A DNA stretch of 64,000 nucleotides, taken from Bacteroidia bacterium. GTDB lineage: Bacteria; Bacteroidota; Bacteroidia; NS11-12g; UBA9320. The notes beneath the pieces were generated by a model that did no database searches, had not been told where the DNA came from, and saw only the letters and a list, made by a program, of their open reading frames with translations. The stretch lies in contig JADLGN010000005.1 in the NCBI GenBank assembly GCA_020849295.1, positions 273,779 through 337,778 of the forward strand, in the 5' to 3' direction. Of the stretch, positions 1-8,574 are shown piece by piece. The position numbers and the translations under genes are program-made. Each line of letters begins with the position of its first letter. Positions within the stretch are counted from its first letter, which is position 1.

Positions 1-1133
1 ACTTCTCCGGCAAAATACAAGTTTTTATGAATTTTACTTTGAAATGTTTTAAAATCAATTTCACTTAGCGAAACTCCTCCTGATGTTACAAATTCATCTT
101 TATTAGTACTTTTACCCGTAATTATAATTTTTGTTAAAAAAACAAATTCGGCAATATTTTCAAGAGTCTTATCTTTAACTTCCGATATTTTTTTATTGGC
201 AATATCATAGAAATAACAATTAAGTATATTTTTCCATATTCTTAATGGTATTCCAATTCCTAAATTCTGTAAAACCTTGCTTCCATGGTTTTTCTTATGT
301 AGTATAAGTAATTCCAGTATTTGATTTTTTGAAATACTTGCAGCCCAATTAATACACAAACTAAAGTTATAATTTTTTTCATAAAGTAATCTTGCTGCTA
401 TAGAACTTAGTTTTAATACAGCAGGACCACTAATACCTTTATGAGTCACAAGCATTGCTCCTGTTGATGAAATTTTTTCATCTGCTATAGTCAATAATAC
501 ATTTTCAAGAGTTATACCTTCAAGATTTTTCAAAACTTCATCGTTTGATAAAAAACTGAATAGTGAAGGTATGGGGCTCACAATTGCATGATTTGTGTTT
601 TGTTCAATTGTATTCATAAAGTTTTTGTTTCCACCACTGCATATTAGCAATTTTTCAGAATAAATAATTTCATTATCTGAGCATATTTTCCAATACTCAG
701 CATATTCAAAACTGCTAACTTCAAAACATTTTTTAATTTCAATTCCCTTATCTAAAGTATTTTTCAATAAGCAATCAATTATAGTTTGCGAATTGTTTGA
801 CACAGGAAAAACTCTGCCATCTGATTCTGTTTTAAGAAATACTCCGTTTTGTGTAAACCAACTTATTGTATCTTCGGGCGAAAATTTGTAAAACGCCCCC
901 AAAAGTTCTTTTTGCCCACGTGGATAATTTTTAGCAAATTCGCCAATGTCGCCACAACTGTGTGTAACATTGCATCTCCCGCCACCTGAAATTTTTACTT
1001 TCTGCAATACTTTAGTATCTTTTTCAAGGATTACAATTTCATTAGGTGGTAAAATATCTACAAGTTGAGCAGCACAAAAAAAACCGGCTGCTCCTCCCCC
1101 AATTATTGCTACTTTATATTTTTTATGTTTAAT
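1..1133 (-). CDS. NAD(P)/FAD-dependent oxidoreductase, HI0933/BaiN-like (C-terminus cut by window edge)
   Basis: The translation opens with a dinucleotide-binding Rossmann motif (VAIIGGGAAGFFCA) near the N-terminus. It continues with KISGGGRCNVT and, further on, a STGAMLVTHKGISGPAVLKL stretch. All three are typical of the HI0933/BaiN flavoprotein family, whose members are often annotated only as FAD-dependent oxidoreductases; the substrate cannot be told. The last codons fall outside the window. No ATG precedes the Rossmann motif. The upstream gene's TAA (1137-1139) lies in the same frame two codons before an ATT, so the start is probably ATT at 1131-1133. This places the gene almost end to end with the barrel gene, in one operon with hscA. 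Family is confident; start is uncertain. Confidence 0.85.
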   Translation of the reverse strand, partial: MKHKKYKVAIIGGGAAGFFCAAQLVDILPPNEIVILEKDTKVLQKVKISGGGRCNVTHSCGDIGEFAKNYPRGQKELLGAFYKFSPEDTISWFTQNGVFLKTESDGRVFPVSNNSQTIIDCLLKNTLDKGIEIKKCFEVSSFEYAEYWKICSDNEIIYSEKLLICSGGNKNFMNTIEQNTNHAIVSPIPSLFSFLSNDEVLKNLEGITLENVLLTIADEKISSTGAMLVTHKGISGPAVLKLSSIAARLLYEKNYNFSLCINWAASISKNQILELLILHKKNHGSKVLQNLGIGIPLRIWKNILNCYFYDIANKKISEVKDKTLENIAEFVFLTKIIITGKSTNKDEFVTSGGVSLSEIDFKTFQSKIHKNLYFAGE

Positions 1134-1136
1134 ATT

Positions 1137-1790
1137 TTAAAAAGTTAGAGATAGTTCCCAGCTAAAATTATGAATTTTTCCTTTATCATTTGTAGGACCC
1201 AGCCTTTTTCCATTGTGGTCATGCATATTTAAGCCTCTGTTAATATTTGTAAGTCCTAATTTTACCATACTCTGTATGCCAAAAGATTTTTTATTATACT
1301 GATATCCTGCCACTACAAAAAAATCCATACCATTCAAAGCAATATCACGAGCCGCCGGCGACAGTTGGAAATACGAATTGTAAACCCACGATTGTAATAA
1401 TACAGAAGGCTGAATTCCGGCAAGCATACAATGTGTATTACTGTTTTTTATTAAATCTTTTATTATAATTTGGCTTAGGTCAATATATAATAAATTTATT
1501 TTTTGATATCCGGTATCACTTTTATTATTAAATCTTGCTCCTCTAATTGCAGGTGTAAACTCTGTTTGAAAATGAAAACCGTTTTTGAACTTATAGCGAT
1601 AATACAATCCAAGAGAATATCCACGTACAATATATGATTTAGTAAAAGCGTCGCCATTCAACATATTAATGCTTATACCGGCTTTTAGTCCGGCTTTGAA
1701 TTTATCATCACCTACATAATTCTGAGATTTTGCTTTGTTAATTGCAAAAAATGATAAAATAACAAATAAAGAAATTTTAATATTAATCAA
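1137..1790 (-). CDS. Outer-membrane beta-barrel protein, PorT-like
   Basis: About 217 residues: a signal peptide ([22 protein letters not shown]) followed by repeated amphipathic beta strands typical of small Bacteroidota outer-membrane barrels (for example [15 protein letters not shown] and [23 protein letters not shown]). The frame stays open upstream into hscA to position 1874, but those residues have no signal-peptide character. The best start is TTG at 1788-1790, which overlaps the hscA stop (ATTGATTAA), so translation is probably coupled. Specific function is unknown. PorT-family membership is inferred from fold-like pattern and length, and being near hscA does not by itself make it a secretion component. 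Confidence 0.7.
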   Translation of the reverse strand: MINIKISLFVILSFFAINKAKSQNYVGDDKFKAGLKAGISINMLNGDAFTKSYIVRGYSLGLYYRYKFKNGFHFQTEFTPAIRGARFNNKSDTGYQKINLLYIDLSQIIIKDLIKNSNTHCMLAGIQPSVLLQSWVYNSYFQLSPAARDIALNGMDFFVVAGYQYNKKSFGIQSMVKLGLTNINRGLNMHDHNGKRLGPTNDKGKIHNFSWELSLTF

Positions 1791-3654
1791 TTTTTTTACC
1801 TTTAATAGCAAATGCAATTGCTTTATCCATGAGTCTTTCAGCAAATGGCTTTGTGAAATCGTTGAGTATGTCATGTGCTTTTAAAATTTCGTCTTTGCTT
1901 TCTGATTTTATTGAATTTTTTAATTGTTCTACAAAATTATTTGTTTGCTCAATTTCATCATTACTAAGTTCATTTTTATTTTTCTCGATAAAACGCAAAG
2001 TTGTATAAATTAATTGTTCTGCTTCAGTTTGTGCTTCTGTAAGTGAACGATATTTAACATCTTCGCCGGCATGCAATAATGAATCAAGCAACATTTTTTC
2101 AAGTTCTTCATCGGTAAGACCATATTGAGGTTTTACTTCAATTTTTTGCTCTACTGACGAGCGCAATTCTTTTGCTTTAACTTTCAAAATCCCATCTGCA
2201 TCAAGCATAAATGATATTTCAATTTTGGGCAAACCTGCCGGCATTGCAGGTATTCCGGTAAGATTAAACTCGCCAAGTTTTCTATTAAAACTCACATTAT
2301 CGCGTTCTCCCTGAAAAATGCTTATCCTTAAATTTGATTGCCCATCTTTTGAAGTTGTATATTGCTTTGCAATGCTCTGCGGTATTTTTGCATTGCGTGG
2401 TATTATTACATCCATCAATCCTCCCATTGTTTCTATTCCAAGCGAAAGTGGCGTTACATCAAGCAATAAAATGTCTTTTCTGTTACCGGCAAGTATATCT
2501 GCTTCTATTGCTGCACCAAGTGCTACAGTTTCATCAGGGTTTAGTTTGTCGTGAAGTTCTTTCTTTTCAAAAAATTTTTTTATTTCATTTTTTACAAGTT
2601 TCACTCGGGTGCTGCCCCCTACCATTATCACTTCATCAATATCTGAGTTTTTCAAGCCTGCATCATTCATTGCATTAAAACATGATTTTATTGTTTTGTC
2701 AACTATTGGTTTTATCAATTCTTCTAATTTTATCAATGATAATTCGAGTTTTGTTATTCTGCTATTAATTGAAATATCAATTGAAAAGTTTTCATGTTCA
2801 CTTAAATATTTTTTAGCATTTTCAGCTTCAATTCTCAGTTTCTGCATATCAAAATTATTTATTTTTAAATTTTGATTATCAAAGAAATTTTCAATCCAAT
2901 ATTTTACTATTTCATGGTCAAAGTCATCACCTCCAAGGTTTGTATCTCCATTGGTTGATAATACTTCAAAAATACCTTCATTAATTTTCAAAATTGAAAT
3001 ATCAAAAGTTCCACCACCTAAATCATATACTGCTACTGTTTGATTTTGGTTTTGTTCAATTCCAATTCCATAAGCAAGGCTGGCGGCAGTAGGTTCATTT
3101 ATTATTCTCAAAACATCAAGTCCTGCAAGTTTTCCGGCATCGCGTGTTGCCTGACGCTGTGCATCATTAAAATAAGCTGGCACTGTAATTACAGCTTTTG
3201 ATATTTTATTATTCAATTCTGTTTCGGCAATATTTTTTAGTTCTTTTAATATATAAGATGAAAGTTCAACAGGTGTATAATACCTACCTTCAACCTCTAT
3301 TTTTACAAGACTATCATTATTGTCGTCTATTATTTTATATGATTTTGTTGTAATATTTTCTACAACATCTTTATATGATTTACCCATCAGTCTTTTTACT
3401 GAAAATATTGTATTTTGAGGCTCTTCAATTAGGTGTTTCTTTGCTTTATTGCCTACTATAGTTTGTTTATTTTTGCCAAGATATATAATAGATGGTACAA
3501 GTATATCATCAAAATTGGCTTTCAAAATTTTTGGTTTTTTTGTATTTGAATCAATAATTGCAATTAAGCTGTTGGTGGTGCCAAGATCAATTCCCACTAT
3601 TACATCTTCTTGCTTGAATGACCCATCTTTTATGTTTATCGGTATTAATGCCAT
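1783..3654 (-). CDS. hscA: Hsp70-family Fe-S assembly chaperone HscA
   Basis: This 623-residue Hsp70 is predicted to act in the cytoplasm, handing Fe-S clusters from IscU to acceptor proteins with the J-protein HscB. Nucleotide-binding motifs are present: GIDLGTTNS (21-29), [32 protein letters not shown] and [10 protein letters not shown]. HscA rather than DnaK is favoured by the short MALIPI N-terminus, [34 protein letters not shown] and [15 protein letters not shown], by the ending AIKGKKID, and by the absence of a glycine-rich DnaK tail. Length matches E. coli HscA (616). No iscU or hscB is visible nearby. It leads an operon with the barrel and FAD genes downstream. Confidence 0.9.
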   Translation of the reverse strand: MALIPINIKDGSFKQEDVIVGIDLGTTNSLIAIIDSNTKKPKILKANFDDILVPSIIYLGKNKQTIVGNKAKKHLIEEPQNTIFSVKRLMGKSYKDVVENITTKSYKIIDDNNDSLVKIEVEGRYYTPVELSSYILKELKNIAETELNNKISKAVITVPAYFNDAQRQATRDAGKLAGLDVLRIINEPTAASLAYGIGIEQNQNQTVAVYDLGGGTFDISILKINEGIFEVLSTNGDTNLGGDDFDHEIVKYWIENFFDNQNLKINNFDMQKLRIEAENAKKYLSEHENFSIDISINSRITKLELSLIKLEELIKPIVDKTIKSCFNAMNDAGLKNSDIDEVIMVGGSTRVKLVKNEIKKFFEKKELHDKLNPDETVALGAAIEADILAGNRKDILLLDVTPLSLGIETMGGLMDVIIPRNAKIPQSIAKQYTTSKDGQSNLRISIFQGERDNVSFNRKLGEFNLTGIPAMPAGLPKIEISFMLDADGILKVKAKELRSSVEQKIEVKPQYGLTDEELEKMLLDSLLHAGEDVKYRSLTEAQTEAEQLIYTTLRFIEKNKNELSNDEIEQTNNFVEQLKNSIKSESKDEILKAHDILNDFTKPFAERLMDKAIAFAIKGKKID

Positions 3655-3664
3655 TTTATTTTTG

Positions 3665-3672
3665 CAAAGATA
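3665..3672 (-). promoter_or_regulatory. Candidate -7 element (TATCTTTG) for hscA
   Basis: On the minus strand TATCTTTG matches the Bacteroidota -7 consensus TAnnTTTG, about 10 bases before the hscA ATG. No TTG is seen 19-21 bases further upstream, so support comes from one box only. Confidence 0.35.
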
Positions 3673-3743
3673 ATTTTATTTAATTGTTGCTGTTTTAATA
3701 AAAAATGAAAGATATTTACCTAAAGCAACAATTATTTATCAAA

Positions 3744-3751
3744 TACGTTTG
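3744..3751 (+). promoter_or_regulatory. Candidate -7 element (TACGTTTG) for the TPR gene
   Basis: TACGTTTG fits TAnnTTTG and sits 15 bases before the preferred ATG at 3767. A -33 TTTG is not evident. The element argues that the TTG at 3749 lies inside the promoter and is not a start codon. Confidence 0.35.
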
Positions 3752-3766
3752 ATATTTGCAGTAAAA

Positions 3767-5569
3767 ATGAGAATTTTTGGACTTCTTTTAATTTTATTTT
3801 CATTTCAAGTATATAGCCAGGTAAGTGACGAAGAGTTGGCTGCTGAATTTTTAAATAACAGAGAATTTGAAAAAGCTTCAATTCTTTACGAAAAACTTCT
3901 CAAAAAAGACAATTCATCGCCATATTATTACATTAATCTGCTTACATGTTACATAGAGCTAAAATATTGGAATGATGCAGAAAAAATGATAAAAAAACAG
4001 GTAAAACATTTTCCTGATAATTATTTTTATAAAGTTGACCAAGGATACATTTTGCAAAAACAATTAAAAAATAATGAAGCCAGCGAAATTTATAACAACT
4101 TAATAGCCTCTCTCGAAAAAAATAAAAATGGAACAGTACAACTTGCTACTGCATTTCTCCGTCGTGATTTGCCTGATTATGCAATATCAGCATATATTAA
4201 GGTTAGACAAATATTAAACAATGAAAATATTTATTCAGAAAACCTGCTCGATTTGTTTGTTCTTACCGGAAGAAACAAAGAACTAATTGATGAATGTATA
4301 AAAAATCTGATAATCTCTGACAATAACTTTGATAAAACTAAAGAATATTTTATAAAATTATTTGACAATATAACAGATGTTGAATATTTAAAACAAAAAT
4401 GTATAGAAAGCATTTCTAAGCATCCTGATAAAGTAATTTTTGATGATTTATTTATTTGGATTTTTATTCAAAATCGTGATTTTGCAGGAGCTTACAGACA
4501 AAGTATAGCTATTGATAAACGCGAAAAAGGCGAAGGTCGCCGATTAATTGAACTTGCACAAATTTGTTTATCAAATAATGATTTTGAAACTGCCGTAAAA
4601 AGTCTTAAATACATAATTTCACTTGGAGAAAACGGCAGTTATTTTATTAGTGCAAATTATGGATTGCTCGAAACCAAATATAATGTAATAACTACCGGTT
4701 ACAATGACAGTGCAAATTATGTAAATTCTTGTATTGTTGAATATAATCAATTTTTTACAAAATTTGGTAAAACTTCGCAAACTGCAAGAAGCATTAAACA
4801 ACTTGCCGATTTGTATATGTATTATCAATACGATTTGACTAAAGCTATTGCATTACTTGAAGAAATAAATACAATACCCGGTATTTCTGCAAGATTTGTT
4901 GCTGAAGCGAAATTACAACTTGGCGATGCATATCTTATAAGTGGTGATATTTGGGAAGCTCAGCTACTTTACAGCCAAGTTGATAAAGACTTTAAAGAAG
5001 ACCCTCTCGGGCAAGAAGCCAAATTCAGAAATGCTCGTCTTTCATACTTTAATGCAGATTTTGAATGGGCAAAGGAACAACTTGATATTCTTAAAACTGC
5101 CACTTCGCAGTTAATTTCGAATGATGCTATTGAACTTGCATTGATGATACAAGAAAATACCGGTTTAGACAGTACAACTGATGCTCTTGAACAATTTGCA
5201 AAAGCCGATTTGTTGATTTATCAAAATAATTTAAATAAAGCTTTAGAAATTCTTAATATGTTTCCATTTCTTTTTCCAAAACACGATCTTGAAGATGATA
5301 TTCTTTTTGCAAAAGCAAGGATTATGGAAAAAAAGAAAGATTTTGCAATGGCTATAAAATTATATGAATCTGTAATAAATCTTTATGGTAGCGATATTCT
5401 TGCAGATAATGCCTTGATTAATCTGGCAAGAATTTATGAATACAAATTAAAAGATAAGCTTAAAGCTAAAGAAACTTATGAAAAAATAATATTTGAATAC
5501 AATAGCAGCCTTTTTTCTGTAGAAGCTCGCAAACGTCAAAAAATTCTAAGTGATGAGCTTGGAAGCTAA
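3767..5569 (+). CDS. Tetratricopeptide-repeat protein, secreted or periplasmic
   Basis: A 600-residue protein with a signal peptide (MRIFGLLLILFSFQVYSQ) followed almost entirely by helical TPR-like units, such as AAEFLNNREFEKASILYEKLL, AAFLRRDLPDYAISAYIKV and the C-terminal DFAMAIKLYESVINLYGSD. The C-terminal half resembles the YbgF/BamD-like repeats in Bacteroidota cell-envelope proteins. A scaffold role in the periplasm or at the outer membrane is likely, but no partner is identifiable. ATG 3767 is preferred over the in-frame TTG at 3749 because it starts directly at the signal peptide. The gene stands alone, divergent from hscA and convergent with the T9SS operon. Confidence 0.8.
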   Translation: MRIFGLLLILFSFQVYSQVSDEELAAEFLNNREFEKASILYEKLLKKDNSSPYYYINLLTCYIELKYWNDAEKMIKKQVKHFPDNYFYKVDQGYILQKQLKNNEASEIYNNLIASLEKNKNGTVQLATAFLRRDLPDYAISAYIKVRQILNNENIYSENLLDLFVLTGRNKELIDECIKNLIISDNNFDKTKEYFIKLFDNITDVEYLKQKCIESISKHPDKVIFDDLFIWIFIQNRDFAGAYRQSIAIDKREKGEGRRLIELAQICLSNNDFETAVKSLKYIISLGENGSYFISANYGLLETKYNVITTGYNDSANYVNSCIVEYNQFFTKFGKTSQTARSIKQLADLYMYYQYDLTKAIALLEEINTIPGISARFVAEAKLQLGDAYLISGDIWEAQLLYSQVDKDFKEDPLGQEAKFRNARLSYFNADFEWAKEQLDILKTATSQLISNDAIELALMIQENTGLDSTTDALEQFAKADLLIYQNNLNKALEILNMFPFLFPKHDLEDDILFAKARIMEKKKDFAMAIKLYESVINLYGSDILADNALINLARIYEYKLKDKLKAKETYEKIIFEYNSSLFSVEARKRQKILSDELGS

Positions 5570-5601
5570 AAGTCAAAAATAATATTGTTTATTAATAACT
5601 C

Positions 5602-8565
5602 TCACCTCAACAAATGCACCATTCCGCTGTGAATTTCGTTTTGTAGGTCGTTTCTGCTGAGCCTAAGGTTAAAGAAATAAACTCCTTGTTCCGCTGTCTT
5701 GCCCGATATTGTTCCGTCCCAGGAGGTGTTGCCTTTATAGATTAATTGCCCCCAGCGATTAAAAATTTTAAGTTCGTAAGATATTATACCTATAACGCTT
5801 GGCTTAAAGACTTCGTTATTTCCATCTCCGTTTGGGCTGAAGGCATTGGGTATATAAACCAAAGGCTCGTAATTTATACATTCATAATTGCTGTAAACCT
5901 TTTTACCATTGTGTTCGGCTTGAATACGGTAGCATTTTCTGAGGTAACCAGATATAGTAAAATTTTCATCGCGATAGGGATTGAGCGGATTTGTTTGCTC
6001 TAATGCAAGATTTATTGCAAAGTCAGATGACGATTGAAGTATGAGATTTTGTTCTACTCCCATGCCTTGCGCTGCTTGATGTTCAATAATTGCAGCTTGG
6101 TTAAGCTTCAGGCGCTTTGTGGTGATATAATGAGGTTTTACTTCGTTAAGCGATTGTGTTAACTTACCACAACTGTCCACTGCTTTTACTTTGTAGTAAA
6201 ATGCTTGTTCTCTGCAAAGCGAATCAATATAATTTGTATTTTCGGTATTTGCAATTATTTTGTATGACGTGCCTCTTGCAGAGCGATAAACATTGTAGCT
6301 TACGGCTGCTTGATGGCTTTGCCATTCAATTCTCAAATTGTTTGATGTATCAAAAGAAGCCGAAACTATTGCAAGACTATCAGAGGGCAAAATGCCTTTG
6401 CTTACAAAAAACTGCACCGAATCTGTACGAATAATGCAACCTGTATTACCATATAGCTTTTGTACTGCCCAGTAATGACCCGCTTTATAGAATGTATGGT
6501 AAATACTGGATGACAATATCGTATGCCAAACAGATGAATCGCTAAAAAGGTATTCTTTTTTAGTTACGTTAAGCGAAACTGTGTCGGTAATGGCAGCCGT
6601 AAAAGGGACACAACCCTGTACTACTGCTGTATTAAAGCCCGGCTTGGGTGCATCTACAACGCGAATGTATTGGTTTTTTACCAGTGTGCTGTCGCAATAG
6701 CCATTGCTGTAAAAAAGACTTACGGTATAAACGCCCGTTTGGGTGTAAGTATGTGTTGGTTCTCTGTCGTAAGAAGTACTCCCATCTCCAAATGTCCACA
6801 CATATTTTTCCTGTGTGCCTTGTTTTAATTCTTTGGCAGAGCTTTGGTTGATAAACTTTAAAGGTAAGTAACGGCAAATTACAGTATCCACAGCTTTGAA
6901 AGATGCTATGGGTTTGGGAGGGATTCTTATATGAACTGTATCAATATACCATTCACCATAACCTTTACCTCTTGGGCTGTAACCGTGAACTTTAAAAGGA
7001 TAATCGCCACTTTTAGTATAAATTATTTCCGGCTCAAATCCAATTATAGTATCTGTTTTCCCTCTTTCTTTCATAAAATACCATGTAAAATCTTTCATTC
7101 CACCACTTAAATCAGACCTGTTTTGAAATGAAACTTTTGCTTCACATGAATAATCATTTTTTGAATCAAGCCTAACAAAATCATATAAGAAATGTGCGGG
7201 TTCTACCCTTACAGAATAGGAACCACCATTTGTTTCAAAAGACTTGAATGATGATAAAAGTCCTTTAGGTTTGTTAGTTTCATTTAATATTAAAAATTTA
7301 ATTCCATTCAAACCCCAAAAGTATTTATTTATATAAAGTATTGTTAATAAACCAAATGGATTTATTGAGATAGTTGGTTCAATGCCATAATCTTGAGTTT
7401 TTTGATGAAGTTCTAATACTGTTTCTGGGTTGAACGAACTTTCTTTTCGGTATTTCCAAGCTTTTAATCTGTGAGTGAATTGAAAATTTCTTTTCCTTTC
7501 TATCGAATCAATTTTTTGTTCTGTTTCCATAAAATATAATATAGAATCATTTGGTGAAAAAACAAGATCATGAATTTTATAATACTTTCCATTGGGCGAT
7601 TTGTTAATTATGCCATCAATTGGTTGTTGAAATTTTAGAATTTCTTTAGGAGTAGATAATATTTTACCATATACCGGGTCAATATCTACATAAAATAGAC
7701 CACTGTAATTAATCAAATCTATAGTGATTTGAGATGTATCAGTTCCTAAAACAGCTTCTAATGTAAAAAATAATTTATCTTGAGAAAAGTTTAATTTAAC
7801 GAACTTAAATTGTATTCTGTAATTCCTTTTATTAGGTTTAATAAAAATTGGCTCTTTAAAAAGAGTTGCAGGGTTTGGAAGCAATATGCTATCTTTTAAT
7901 TTTAAATTTCCATCATATAAATCTAAAATATATATTTTATCATCACAATAATCTCCACTGAATCCTGATAATATTCTATATTTATAATCTGACACCCTAC
8001 TTATACTATAAATATGGTGTTTAGTATTTGATTTTTCAATAATTAATTTGTTTTTTTCTAATACCTCAATGCCATTAGAAGAAACTTTTATTTTCTGCAA
8101 ATAAAAACCGTTTTTAAAATTCTTTAGTGTATCAAACAAATAACCATTTCGTTTTTTATAATTTTTATAATAACGCTCTATCTCAGAAAATCCTAAACCA
8201 TATTGAAATGTATCGTAAAAATTAATCAAATCATATATGCTGTCGTTTCGTTGAAAAAATGAACTTGATCTATAATATGGTACAAATACGATTGAATCTC
8301 CATTTTTGATAGTTTTACTTTTTGAAAAACATTTAACATTAAATACATTATGAAACATTAATGCGTTTCCATTACTTCTTGAAACTATAGCTCCAGCGCT
8401 ACCATTATTAAAGAAATTTAAATTATGTTGTTCAATTAATGTAGAATCTTTGAAATGAAAAATATTATCGCTACCAATACTCCAATAAGCACTAGTTTGT
8501 GAATAAATATTCTTACTAAAGCAAACAGAAAATATTATTATAATATTTCTAATTAATTTAACCAT
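5602..8565 (-). CDS. Large T9SS cargo protein with PKD domain and gliding-motility-type C-terminal domain
   Basis: 987 residues: a signal peptide (about 1-22), a long N-terminal region of beta-propeller-like character (about 25-450), a PKD domain (YVWTFGDGSTSYDREPTHTY, about 560-650), a fibronectin-III-like segment (IEWQSHQAAVSYNVYRSARG), and a type-B T9SS sorting domain (YIPNAFSPNGDGNNEVFKPS ... KIFNRWGQLIYKGNTSWDG) over the last 85 residues. It should cross the outer membrane by T9SS and be released or attached at the surface. It follows the beta-helix gene by 9 bases, so the two are probably co-transcribed. Base composition changes sharply inside the gene: roughly 45% GC for the C-terminal half and 25% for the N-terminal half. 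Confidence 0.85.
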   Translation of the reverse strand: MVKLIRNIIIIFSVCFSKNIYSQTSAYWSIGSDNIFHFKDSTLIEQHNLNFFNNGSAGAIVSRSNGNALMFHNVFNVKCFSKSKTIKNGDSIVFVPYYRSSSFFQRNDSIYDLINFYDTFQYGLGFSEIERYYKNYKKRNGYLFDTLKNFKNGFYLQKIKVSSNGIEVLEKNKLIIEKSNTKHHIYSISRVSDYKYRILSGFSGDYCDDKIYILDLYDGNLKLKDSILLPNPATLFKEPIFIKPNKRNYRIQFKFVKLNFSQDKLFFTLEAVLGTDTSQITIDLINYSGLFYVDIDPVYGKILSTPKEILKFQQPIDGIINKSPNGKYYKIHDLVFSPNDSILYFMETEQKIDSIERKRNFQFTHRLKAWKYRKESSFNPETVLELHQKTQDYGIEPTISINPFGLLTILYINKYFWGLNGIKFLILNETNKPKGLLSSFKSFETNGGSYSVRVEPAHFLYDFVRLDSKNDYSCEAKVSFQNRSDLSGGMKDFTWYFMKERGKTDTIIGFEPEIIYTKSGDYPFKVHGYSPRGKGYGEWYIDTVHIRIPPKPIASFKAVDTVICRYLPLKFINQSSAKELKQGTQEKYVWTFGDGSTSYDREPTHTYTQTGVYTVSLFYSNGYCDSTLVKNQYIRVVDAPKPGFNTAVVQGCVPFTAAITDTVSLNVTKKEYLFSDSSVWHTILSSSIYHTFYKAGHYWAVQKLYGNTGCIIRTDSVQFFVSKGILPSDSLAIVSASFDTSNNLRIEWQSHQAAVSYNVYRSARGTSYKIIANTENTNYIDSLCREQAFYYKVKAVDSCGKLTQSLNEVKPHYITTKRLKLNQAAIIEHQAAQGMGVEQNLILQSSSDFAINLALEQTNPLNPYRDENFTISGYLRKCYRIQAEHNGKKVYSNYECINYEPLVYIPNAFSPNGDGNNEVFKPSVIGIISYELKIFNRWGQLIYKGNTSWDGTISGKTAEQGVYFFNLRLSRNDLQNEIHSGMVHLLR

Positions 8566-8574
8566 TTAACTATT

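Noticed and set aside
1783..3654. Annotation as DnaK
   Set aside because: MALIPI start, IPRNxx[12 protein letters not shown] and the C-terminal AIKGKKID match HscA, and the DnaK glycine-rich tail is absent.
3749..3766. TTG at 3749 as the TPR gene start
   Set aside because: It lies inside the TACGTTTG promoter-like box, and ATG 3767 begins directly at the signal peptide.
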